From CAYTGM01 sp964437365 (GTDB taxonomy: Bacteria > Sumerlaeota > Sumerlaeia > SLMS01), in assembly GCA_964437365.1 (NCBI GenBank), contig CAYTGM010000001.1, forward strand, positions 1-64,000: a stretch of 64,000 nucleotides of DNA, read 5' to 3'. The position numbers were made by a program, and so were the translations under genes. Positions 17,143-24,906 of the stretch are shown in pieces; within the stretch, counting starts at the first letter, position 1, and each line of letters opens with the position of its first letter. The notes beneath the pieces were generated by a model. The model saw nothing but the letters and a program-made list of their open reading frames with translations, was not told the DNA's origin and ran no database searches.

Positions 17143-18339
17143 TTAAGACTCTTCGGTTTCCTCAGTCGCTGGAGATACTTTTTCGCTATCCCCTTCAGGT
17201 TTCTCCGGGTCTATATCAAGAACTTCTATCATAAACTCCTCAGCGAGAGCACGCGTAAAGTCCTTTGATTCTTGAACGCCAAGATGGAAGTTGTCCGGGA
17301 AGAATGAATCATCGTAATCATAATCCGGCTTAATCACGATGCAGCCGTTTCTTTTGCAGAATGACTCAAATGATTCACGATCTTTATCTCTTTGCTCTGT
17401 TCCGTAAATCTCATTTATATATCGGCTATTTTGGGGAACGTGATAAAAGACAACCGTTCCGGAATTAATATTAACAAGATCCACGATGTCAGCAATGACC
17501 GTTTCTTCCCAGCGATTCCATGGACGCTCAATATTGAATCGCTCTCTTTCATAATACTCATTGAAGAATTGATCGGCGCGGTCACGAACATCAGCATCAG
17601 CTTTGACACCTCCACGCAGTTGTATATCAAGCTCTGACTCTTCTTTGACAACGTCGCGCCCGGCGATCTGAAAGGCAAGTTGACGACACTTAATGCCTCC
17701 CCAGCGCATAATATCTTCTCTGATGGCGTATTTTCGGGCAAAGGTTCTCCATGGGTAGAATACCATACGAATAACTGCTCCTGCCTTTTCACTGAGAGTC
17801 ATTTCCGACTGCATCAGATCCGGGACATCTTCCCATCGCATATTGGGGGCGATCAGCATCTCGTAGGTAGGGTGCGTCCATTCATCAGTATAGTACATAT
17901 ATTCAGGGAGTCCGCCAGGGGCTTCAATAAAGACCGTGCTTCCTCTCATCTTCTCTGGTTTCTCAAGAATCAGATTCCTCAATCCCATATAGTGGTTGAT
18001 GATCCTTACACCGCCGGCACCGTGGTTTTGTCCGTAGATCCAGCGATCCAGCCTGTCTGTCATGATTTCCGTGAAAAGTTCACTGTCTATACCCGCTGCC
18101 GTTCTGGAAGTTCCAATAAAAACATAGGAGATCTTGTTTCGCCCCGCCTCTTCCTCTGCCGTCTGCCAGCCAAATGATATTGAGTACAGTGAGGTACGGA
18201 AACATAATTCAAAGATAAGAAGAACAGCCAAAGGTACAAATACCCAATGAAGGTTCTTACCAATGACCTTGAGCGTTGCTGGATCCTGATCTTCCGGGGT
18301 TCCGTAAACTGGACCTATGTCTTGTTTTTCCTCTTTCAT
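17143..18339 (-). CDS. SGNH-hydrolase-like membrane protein, MBOAT partner (DltD/AlgX-like)
   Basis: 398 residues with one transmembrane helix near residues 31-48, so the bulk should lie in the periplasm. Two weak SGNH features are visible: a block-I-like turn FIGTSRTAAGID with Ser in the nucleophile position, and a C-terminal DNFHLG that supplies the Asp and His of block V. The gene directly follows the MBOAT gene (11-base gap), which is the classic arrangement for exopolysaccharide or cell-wall O-acetylation, where the SGNH-like partner accepts or transfers the acyl group. The C-terminal 30 residues are acidic and low in complexity. Overall similarity to a named family is weak, so the role rests on the two motifs plus context. 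Confidence 0.72.
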   Translation of the reverse strand: MKEEKQDIGPVYGTPEDQDPATLKVIGKNLHWVFVPLAVLLIFELCFRTSLYSISFGWQTAEEEAGRNKISYVFIGTSRTAAGIDSELFTEIMTDRLDRWIYGQNHGAGGVRIINHYMGLRNLILEKPEKMRGSTVFIEAPGGLPEYMYYTDEWTHPTYEMLIAPNMRWEDVPDLMQSEMTLSEKAGAVIRMVFYPWRTFARKYAIREDIMRWGGIKCRQLAFQIAGRDVVKEESELDIQLRGGVKADADVRDRADQFFNEYYERERFNIERPWNRWEETVIADIVDLVNINSGTVVFYHVPQNSRYINEIYGTEQRDKDRESFESFCKRNGCIVIKPDYDYDDSFFPDNFHLGVQESKDFTRALAEEFMIEVLDIDPEKPEGDSEKVSPATEETEES

Positions 18340-18350
18340 GATCTCAACCT

Positions 18351-19760
18351 TTAGAATTGGAAGTAGATGAAGGCTTCACCTGCTGGGGGTGAAAGAGCAA
18401 CGAGTCCGAGAATCATCAGTGAGACTAAGATGATTCCAACCCCCTGACGCCAACCCGGCGAGTTAATAGGATCGTCCGCATTCTTAACGATACATTCAAT
18501 GATTGCGAGAAAGCCTCCAAAAAAGAGAACAGGAAACATGATATTTCCCACCTCGTACTCAACGGTGAAATCAAAGATCATCTGCTTAAGAAGAGTGAGC
18601 CATACTTGAATCTCTTGTGCTCGAATCAAAAGGAAACCAATACAGGTAACATGAAAGTAGAAGATTCTTGTTATGATGTCTCCAACTTTTCCTGGTAATG
18701 TTGGCAGCTTCAAGATGGCTACCCAGGTACGAAAGATGACCGTCAGAATACCGCAATAGAATCCCCAGAGAACCCACATCCAGGTTGGTCCGTGCCACAA
18801 TCCACTCAACAGGAAAACAAAGATAATATTGAAATTCGCTCTCAGGAAGTGGCAACGATTTCCTCCCATCGGTATATAGACGTAATCGCGCAGCCAGAAG
18901 GAAAGACTGATGTGCCAGCGACGCCAGAAATCAGACGGGTTTCTTGCAATAAGTGGAAGGTTGAAGTTCAGGACTATATCAACTCCCATCAGTTTAGCGA
19001 GACCTCTTGCAATGTCAGAATATCCGGAAAAATCGCAATAGGCCTGAACCGCAAAACCGTACATACAGAATAGTACGGTTGTTCCTGAAGGAGGTTCTTC
19101 TCCTCCTAAAATGCGGTCGATCGAGAATGCAATGTTGTCAGCTACTACAACCTTCTTGAAGTATCCAAGTAGAATCAGCCAGAGGCCAACTCGGATGCAT
19201 TGTACCGTAACAACGCGCTTTTTCGTCAGTTGAGGGATAAGTTGCGAAGCACGCTCGATGGGCCCAGCAACGAGTTGCGGGAAGAAAGAAACGAAAAGAG
19301 CATAATCCAGAAAGTCTTTCTCTGGTTTGATTTTCCTTTGATATATATCAGCCGTGTACCCAATGGTTTGAAAGGTATAGAAGGAAATACCAACGGGAAG
19401 TACCAGGTCCAGGCGGAGCATTTCAGCATTGGCACCCATGGAGTTGACCAGCGCTTCTAAATTTTCGATGAAAAAGTTGAAGTACTTGAAAAAACCAAGG
19501 ACCGTCAGGTTGACTATACAACTTACAAGGAGATAGAGTTTCCTTTTGCGTGTGTCTTCCTCTTTGTCGAGACGGAGCGCGATGAAATAATCGATCGTCG
19601 TGGAAAAGAATAAAAGTGCAATGAAGCGAGGGTCCCAGGCAGAGTAAAAGAGATAGCTCGCTATTAAGAGCATTCTGTTCTGCCCTTTATGGGGCAGAAG
19701 ATAATAAAGCAGGTAGACAAGAGGCGCATATAGAACGAACAGCCAGGAATTAAAAAGCAT
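18351..19760 (-). CDS. MBOAT-family O-acyltransferase (AlgI/DltB-like)
   Basis: 469 residues with ~11 hydrophobic helices. Family signatures are LPVGISFYTFQTIGYTADIY, FFPQLVAGPIER, DFWRRWHISLSFWLRDYVYI, and the conserved SGLWHG with the proposed active-site histidine. These membrane enzymes move acyl groups, usually acetate, across the membrane onto alginate, cellulose, peptidoglycan or teichoic acid. First gene of a two-gene minus-strand operon with the SGNH-like protein. No polysaccharide synthase is adjacent, so the acceptor is not defined. The nearest Shine-Dalgarno-like GGAG is ~17 bases from the ATG, further than usual. Confidence 0.93.
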   Translation of the reverse strand: MLFNSWLFVLYAPLVYLLYYLLPHKGQNRMLLIASYLFYSAWDPRFIALLFFSTTIDYFIALRLDKEEDTRKRKLYLLVSCIVNLTVLGFFKYFNFFIENLEALVNSMGANAEMLRLDLVLPVGISFYTFQTIGYTADIYQRKIKPEKDFLDYALFVSFFPQLVAGPIERASQLIPQLTKKRVVTVQCIRVGLWLILLGYFKKVVVADNIAFSIDRILGGEEPPSGTTVLFCMYGFAVQAYCDFSGYSDIARGLAKLMGVDIVLNFNLPLIARNPSDFWRRWHISLSFWLRDYVYIPMGGNRCHFLRANFNIIFVFLLSGLWHGPTWMWVLWGFYCGILTVIFRTWVAILKLPTLPGKVGDIITRIFYFHVTCIGFLLIRAQEIQVWLTLLKQMIFDFTVEYEVGNIMFPVLFFGGFLAIIECIVKNADDPINSPGWRQGVGIILVSLMILGLVALSPPAGEAFIYFQF

Positions 19761-20149
19761 TAGACTTTAAATTGAATCTCCTTGGTTCTCATCGGTTTCC
19801 AAGCTGAGTCTGTCTCTATTGTTGAGGGCGGACGCTCTTATCCTGTCGAAGAGACCCATGCCTCTTCTTAGGAACTTTACCGAGTACATAATCTGCGTCC
19901 CGGAAGGTCAAATATGAAGATGCTCTATCTTGACCCTTTTCCCTCGAGAAATAAACCCATCTGGAAAAACCCCTCCACCCTGAGCATTTGTAGAGCACAT
20001 CCTGATATGAAGATGAATGCTAGGAGTGAATAATAAACTCAAGTATAAGACTCTCTGAGAAATGTTGTCACATTTTAGTTCCAGGAATGAAAGAAAGCCT
20101 CAGCAAAACTGAGGCTTTTTCTTTCAAACAAATAAGAATTCTTCAGGAA
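19761..20149. other. Intergenic region, no gene seen
   Basis: About 390 bases between the MBOAT gene (its upstream side) and the end of the kinase gene. A 60-codon frame on the minus strand has no ribosome site and an unlikely composition. The only clear structure is the terminator at 20094-20121. The MBOAT promoter should lie here, but I cannot pick out hexamers. Confidence 0.6.
20094..20121 (-). terminator. Terminator of the Ser/Thr kinase gene
   Basis: Perfect 10-bp arms AAAGCCTCAG (20094-20103) and CTGAGGCTTT (20109-20118) around a five-base loop, with T-rich sequence on both outer sides. It is probably used by the minus-strand kinase gene ending at 20150 and could act in both directions. 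Confidence 0.82.
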
Positions 20150-21349
20150 TCACCGGTTCATCAAAATCACACCGATTCCGATACCTATGACCAAAGCAAC
20201 AAAGGCTGCCAGAGCAAGAAGGAGTAGAAGTGTCTTCTGATTCATGCCACCGCTGGAACCTGGCGTTTTCTGGTTCCCGGAAGAAGGCTTGCCCGATGGC
20301 TGAAGCTGGATAGAAGGCTGTTTTGAAGGCTGTTTTGAAGGCTGTTTGTTTGCTGCAGAGCTACTCGAACCAGCCGCCGCAACCGTCGAAAGCATCCCTT
20401 CTGGCTTGTCAGCATTCTTCAGCCAGTAATCAAGCTCCTCGGCCAGAGTTTTTGCATCCGGCATTCTCTCACGCGGATCACGAATGATCATCCGTTGAAT
20501 GATACGGCAAAGGCCGCCCGGTAATTTCTTGTCTATCTCTTGTAGAGGAGATGCTGACCCCTTCACAATGTTTCTCATGGTGCTCAGGTCATCAGCCGCA
20601 AGGAACGGATGTGTCTTCGTCAGCATTTCGTAAGCTACCGTACCGAGAGCGAATATATCTGCTCTGCCATCGGGCTTAATGCCGAACTGGTCGGTGATCT
20701 GCTCCGGAGCCATATATGCTGGTGTACCTACGGCAAATCCGGTCGCGGTCAATGTATCATCCATCTCACCTTTTGCCAGACCAAAGTCTGTCAAGACAAC
20801 ACGTTCCGTATTGCGCTCGATCAGAATGTTTCCAGGTTTGATGTCGCGATGGAGAATTCCTTTTTCGTGACTGTGGGCGAGCGCATCTGCAAGATTACGA
20901 ATGATCTGGGCAACCTCTTTAGGAGTCCAGTCGCGTTTCTTGCGGCGCTCCTTCTCAAGGTCGGTCCCCTCAATATATTCAAGAGCCAGGAACTGAATAG
21001 GTCCCTGGTCTTCAAATTCGTAAAGGTTGGCGATATGAGGATGACGAATGGAAGCAAAAGACTTCGCTTCGCGTTCGAATCGCCTCAGACTGTTTTCCTT
21101 CGTCTGGCGGTCCGGGGTTAGGGTCTTGATGGCTACCCGTCGGCCCAGCTTCTTATGCTGAGCGAGGTAGACCACGCCCATGCCTCCGCGTCCCAGTTCC
21201 CCAAGTAAATCATAATTGTGCTGTGCAAATACGGAACGAACACGTTCGCTGATATTTCCACCTGTGCTTTCTTGCTGAGAAATCGTTCGATCCCCCTGTT
21301 TGTTCTGACTAGATAACGCAATCAGGGCACTAACGGAGACCCAACTCAA
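20150..21349 (-). CDS. Membrane-anchored Hanks-type Ser/Thr protein kinase
   Basis: 399 residues. The kinase domain spans ~47-310: glycine loop GRGGMG (53-58), catalytic Lys75 in VAIKTL, HRD with Asp169 in LHRDIKPGNIL, DFG at 188-190, and TPAYMAPEQ as the P+1 region. All catalytic residues are intact. A proline/serine linker follows that contains three tandem KQPS units and is probably flexible, then one C-terminal transmembrane helix (~374-396). There is no extracellular sensor after it, so the helix only anchors the kinase. The start is TTG with GAGGA six bases upstream. Divergence from typA is not involved: typA is upstream on the same strand, 48 bases away, so the two may be co-transcribed. 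Substrates are unknown. Confidence 0.92.
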   Translation of the reverse strand: MSWVSVSALIALSSQNKQGDRTISQQESTGGNISERVRSVFAQHNYDLLGELGRGGMGVVYLAQHKKLGRRVAIKTLTPDRQTKENSLRRFEREAKSFASIRHPHIANLYEFEDQGPIQFLALEYIEGTDLEKERRKKRDWTPKEVAQIIRNLADALAHSHEKGILHRDIKPGNILIERNTERVVLTDFGLAKGEMDDTLTATGFAVGTPAYMAPEQITDQFGIKPDGRADIFALGTVAYEMLTKTHPFLAADDLSTMRNIVKGSASPLQEIDKKLPGGLCRIIQRMIIRDPRERMPDAKTLAEELDYWLKNADKPEGMLSTVAAAGSSSSAANKQPSKQPSKQPSIQLQPSGKPSSGNQKTPGSSGGMNQKTLLLLLALAAFVALVIGIGIGVILMNR

Positions 21350-21397
21350 GTCTAATCCTCAGAGTACAGCACTGAAGTGACTGACTTTTTCGGGACT

Positions 21398-23281
21398 CTA
21401 TTTAGCAGAAAGGGAAGCCTTCTTCTTATCGGCTTTTCTCCGGTCTTCTGCGTTCAGCAGCGTTTTGCGAATGCGTGTACTCTCTGGTGTCACTTCGACA
21501 AGTTCATCGTCCGCAATCCATTCCAGCGCCTGATCAAGAGTCATACGCTTAGGAACATCAAGCTTGGCGTCGATGGTCTTGGTCGAGGAACGGTGGTTCG
21601 TAATTTCTTTTTTCTTCGTTGGCTTGCAGGGGAGATCATCTGGGCGCGAGTTCTCACCGATAATCATTCCCTCATAGACCTTTTCCATCGGGGCGATAAA
21701 CAGCTGGCCGCGAGTCTGAAGGTTCTCCAGACTATAGGTCGTTGCTTCTCCCGTATCGGTTGCAACCATGGAACCGTGACCGCGCGAAAGCACCTCACCC
21801 TTCCAGGGTGAATAACCGATGAAGCGCGACGCCATAATTCCAAGACCACGTGTGTCTGTCAGAAACTCACTGCGGTAGCCAATCAGGCCACGAGTAGGGA
21901 TTTCAAACTCAAGGCGGCAAACACCTGTCCCTGTGTTCTCCATCGACTGAAGGTCACCTTTACGGTTCGAGATCTTCTCGATCACAACTCCCTGGTAATC
22001 TTCAGGTACATCAATCACCAGTTTCTCATGAGGCTCCATCAGGTCGCCGTTTTCGTCATGATGCGTGATCACTTCCGGGCGCGACACGCAGAACTCCATC
22101 CCTTCGCGTCGCATTTCTTCGATAAGGATGCCAAGATGCAGCTCGCCTCGACCAGAAACCTTCAGTCCGTCAGCGCGGCCAATATCCTCTACTTTAAGGG
22201 CGATATTGGTCTTCAGTTCTCGGTCAAGCCTGTCGCGGATCTGACGAAGTGTGACAGCGTTTCCTTCCTTACCGGCGAAAGGACCACTGTTAACCAGAAA
22301 GAACATCGAAACCGTGGGTTCTTCAATTTCAAGAGGTCTAAGGGCTGGCTCTGCGATTTCTGGAGAACTGAATGTATCTCCGATGAAGATATCCTGAGGA
22401 CCGGCAAACCAGACAATATCGCCGGCAGAAACCTCTTCAACCTGGGCGCGTTCAAGCCCATCAGTCACCCATAGGTGTGTGGATCTTGTATTTTCGGATT
22501 TGACCACTTCCCAATCACGGTTCTGCTCAGAAAAGCTCTTCCAGCGAACACAGGTACGGACCAGGTGGTTGTTTACTTTGTGGGTCCCCTGAAGGACGCG
22601 ACCACACCCGATGCGTCCAATATAATCACTCCAGGCAAGACTCGAAACCTGCATGCGGAAAGGAGCTTCCAGATCAACCTCTGGAGGAGGAACATGCTCG
22701 GCGATTGTTTCGAAAAGCGCTTCCATCCCTTCGTGCTTCTCTTTTTCGAGATCGCGAACCAGCCAGCCATCGAGACCCGAGCCGTAAAGAACCGGGAACT
22801 CAATCTGGTCATCGTCAGCGCCCAATTCGATGAAAAGATCAAATGTCTTGTTCAAAGCATCTTGAGGGTTCGCCTGGGGACGATCCACCTTGTTCACAAT
22901 CACGATGGGACGAAATCCCAGCTTCAAGGCGCGCATCAGAACGTATCTTGTCTGGGGCATAGGGCCTTCGTTCGCATCAACCAGGAGAAGAACTGAATCT
23001 ACCATGGAGAGAACGCGCTCTACCTCGCCGGAGAAATCCGCGTGACCAGGAGTATCAATGATATTGATCAGATAATCCTTCCACGTAACCGAGCAGGGCT
23101 TCGAACGGATTGTGATGCCACGTTCCTTTTCCAGCTCGTTGTTATCCATCACGCGTTCTTCCACACGGGCATTCTCACGGAAAAGCTGAGCTGAGCGAAA
23201 GATCGAGTCGATCAGCGTGGTTTTTCCATGGTCGATGTGGGCAATAATAGCGAGGTTTCTAATCTTATCAGGGGTGCGCAT
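21398..23281 (-). CDS. typA: Ribosome-associated translational GTPase TypA/BipA
   Basis: 627 residues, slightly longer than the typical ~610. The G1 motif is AHIDHGKT (14-21), switch region RGITIRSK, G3 DTPGHADF, and G4 NKVDR. Domains II, III and the TypA-specific C-terminal domain follow, with GRGELHLGILIEEMRREG, FEIPTRGLIGYRSEFLTDT and RPDDLPCKPTKKKEITNHR. It binds the ribosome like EF-G and supports assembly and stress growth. A Lys-rich tail is added after residue ~610. The ATG has no Shine-Dalgarno; instead CCTCC lies just before it on the coding strand, so initiation may rely on another route. Confidence 0.96.
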   Translation of the reverse strand: MRTPDKIRNLAIIAHIDHGKTTLIDSIFRSAQLFRENARVEERVMDNNELEKERGITIRSKPCSVTWKDYLINIIDTPGHADFSGEVERVLSMVDSVLLLVDANEGPMPQTRYVLMRALKLGFRPIVIVNKVDRPQANPQDALNKTFDLFIELGADDDQIEFPVLYGSGLDGWLVRDLEKEKHEGMEALFETIAEHVPPPEVDLEAPFRMQVSSLAWSDYIGRIGCGRVLQGTHKVNNHLVRTCVRWKSFSEQNRDWEVVKSENTRSTHLWVTDGLERAQVEEVSAGDIVWFAGPQDIFIGDTFSSPEIAEPALRPLEIEEPTVSMFFLVNSGPFAGKEGNAVTLRQIRDRLDRELKTNIALKVEDIGRADGLKVSGRGELHLGILIEEMRREGMEFCVSRPEVITHHDENGDLMEPHEKLVIDVPEDYQGVVIEKISNRKGDLQSMENTGTGVCRLEFEIPTRGLIGYRSEFLTDTRGLGIMASRFIGYSPWKGEVLSRGHGSMVATDTGEATTYSLENLQTRGQLFIAPMEKVYEGMIIGENSRPDDLPCKPTKKKEITNHRSSTKTIDAKLDVPKRMTLDQALEWIADDELVEVTPESTRIRKTLLNAEDRRKADKKKASLSAK

Positions 23282-23659
23282 AATAGGGAGGATTGGTCCT
23301 GTCGTCGAAAAAAAGGTATTCCGAAGAATTGATTGCCTTTAGTGAGGCGGGAGAAAGGTCCACAGCTCTTCGGTGCAAGTCAAAGAGGATTCCGCATTTT
23401 CCAGGATTAATTCAAAGAACGTTTAATTGGAGCGAGGCGGGGATGCATGCACTATCGATGCATGTTCGATGCATTGTCGAACCACTGGAATGGTTCGAAC
23501 CAGCATCGATAGTCCTTCGATTATTGGCCAATGCTCTGGGTCGAGGCTCTATTTTAATCCTTTAACCGGTCTTTTCCTTGCCACTTTAACTCTAACTTAC
23601 TTCTCTTGGAAGCTAGTCCCTCTGCACTTCCCCCAAAACTACAGGAGATTTATTCCACC
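23282..23659. other. Divergent intergenic region with a nested hairpin
   Basis: 378 bases between typA (minus) and the secreted-protein gene (plus). Apart from the hairpin at 23451-23513 and the ribosome site AGGAG at 23643-23647, I see no gene. Both promoters must lie here, but no clear hexamers stand out. Confidence 0.55.
23451..23513. repeat. Nested perfect inverted repeat (possible cruciform)
   Basis: Outer arms ACTATCGATGC (23451-23461) and GCATCGATAGT (23503-23513) are perfect over 11 bp. Inside, TCGAACCA (23477-23484) pairs perfectly with TGGTTCGA (23491-23498) around a six-base loop. There is also repeated GATGCAT sequence on the left side. No T-run follows. Confidence 0.75.
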
Positions 23660-24421
23660 ATGAAGCCAACCAAATGTCTGGTTCTCGGACTTTTTACCAT
23701 CTGTTCAGTTGGAATCGCATCCGCACAGGATTTTACCGATGACGCATCTGACACAGCCTACAATACAGATTTCATCTCTGGAGATAATGGAGGAACCGGC
23801 TTCAGTGCCTGGGCAGTGTCCTTCCTCTCAATTGATGGATTGATCAGTACCGATGCAGCAGAGGCGACGACGTACAGCGGGTCGGCGCTATTGAATACCA
23901 GCTCTCGATGCTGGGTCATGGAAGCCGCACCAGACACGGGTACGGGTCTCGGCTTCGTCATGTCACGAGCCTGGACAGGAACCTTCCCATCTGCTTCGAC
24001 GGGGAAAATTTTCTGGGACATGCAGGCGATATCCACAGAAATGTCGAATGTTGATAACATTGGCTGTTATCTTCAGGATGGCAGCTCGACGCTTACCGGC
24101 GTCATTGCTTCAAATGCCAGCAACTGGATTGTTGGTGGAGCGCACGATACGGGAATACCATGCACCTCACCGGTCCGTGTCGAATATACCTATCAAAGCA
24201 CAACGATCTACGATGTCATTGTGACAGATCTTACAGGGGTTGTTGCTACTTATAGTCAGGCCGGGCTTACCCATACCACATCAGGCACACCTGACTCCTT
24301 CAACTTTCGCGTATCCACTTCGTCCAGCACCCCACAAACAGCTCACCTTCTCTTTAACCAGTTGATCGTCGACCCAGATGGCTCGCTGCCTGTTGAGCTG
24401 GATATGTTTAGTGTAGAGTAA
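23660..24421 (+). CDS. Secreted protein of unknown function
   Basis: 253 residues. A signal peptide is clear (MKPTKCLVLGLF..IASAQ, cut after about residue 22). The mature protein is rich in Thr, Ser, Gly and Asp, low in Lys, and probably an all-beta extracellular domain of ~220 residues. It ends SLPVELDMFSVE, which resembles the LPVEL.SF segment that often precedes sorting domains in secreted proteins of Bacteroidetes-like bacteria, but no sorting domain follows. I do not recognise a family. ATG chosen because of the signal peptide and AGGAG upstream; the frame is open further 5'. Monocistronic by position. Confidence 0.75.
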   Translation: MKPTKCLVLGLFTICSVGIASAQDFTDDASDTAYNTDFISGDNGGTGFSAWAVSFLSIDGLISTDAAEATTYSGSALLNTSSRCWVMEAAPDTGTGLGFVMSRAWTGTFPSASTGKIFWDMQAISTEMSNVDNIGCYLQDGSSTLTGVIASNASNWIVGGAHDTGIPCTSPVRVEYTYQSTTIYDVIVTDLTGVVATYSQAGLTHTTSGTPDSFNFRVSTSSSTPQTAHLLFNQLIVDPDGSLPVELDMFSVE

Positions 24422-24906
24422 GTAGAGAAGGGAGTGAAACGATGACTGCAGATGGATGAGGGGTGGAGTTACGGTATGGTAAAAGGACGTGAGTCAGTCT
24501 GGATGTGGATAAGCCTTTAAAGCGACCACCCGATCAAAGTTACCCGAAGACAGTAGAGAGTCGTTCTCGGCAGAATTGGCTGATCACCGTTCATCGTTTC
24601 GAGGAATGATGCATCCAGGCAAAGCTGTAATCTCCTTTCTGCGTCGCCACGTCTTTAGTGGGATGAGGAGCTACAATTTATGACTTCATGTGAGCAGAGT
24701 CGTTGATTGATATAGCTCTAAACCCATACTTTCTACATGTATTTGCACATTCTTTGCACAACAAATAAAGCTTCTGTACGATTTGATTGTGCAAATTTGT
24801 ACTTTTCTCTTTATTTCTGATCTTCCAGCCGGTAACAACATTGGAGCGTGGAGGGGATCTCCACTCTATCCAATCGATCCGTAAACGAGAGAACACATAC
24901 GAACCA
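24422..24906. other. Long leader before the amylase gene
   Basis: 485 bases without a supported gene. The frame of the amylase stays open back to a TTG at 24787, but the signal peptide argues for the ATG at 24907. Contains the TTTGCACA half-sites listed separately. Confidence 0.55.
24740..24795. promoter_or_regulatory. TTTGCACA half-sites, possible operator of the amylase gene
   Basis: TTTGCACA occurs at 24742-24749 and again as TTTGCACAA at 24753-24761, and its exact reverse complement TTGTGCAAA lies at 24787-24795. The 9-bp inverted pair is perfect. It lies 110-165 bases upstream of the amylase ATG, a plausible place for a sugar-responsive repressor; no regulator gene is nearby. Confidence 0.4.

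Noticed and set aside
17119..17152. Inverted repeat AGAGTCTT/AAGACTCT between the convergent kinase and SGNH-like genes
   Set aside because: 8 bp with an 18-base loop and no T-run, overlapping the stop codon of the SGNH-like gene; too weak to call a terminator.
19816..19998. 60-codon minus-strand frame upstream of the MBOAT gene
   Set aside because: No ribosome site, basic and Ser/Arg-rich low-information product, no family resemblance.
24787..24906. Extended N-terminus of the amylase starting at the TTG 24787
   Set aside because: Would place a hydrophobic stretch before a second, complete signal peptide; the ATG at 24907 gives a standard secretion signal.
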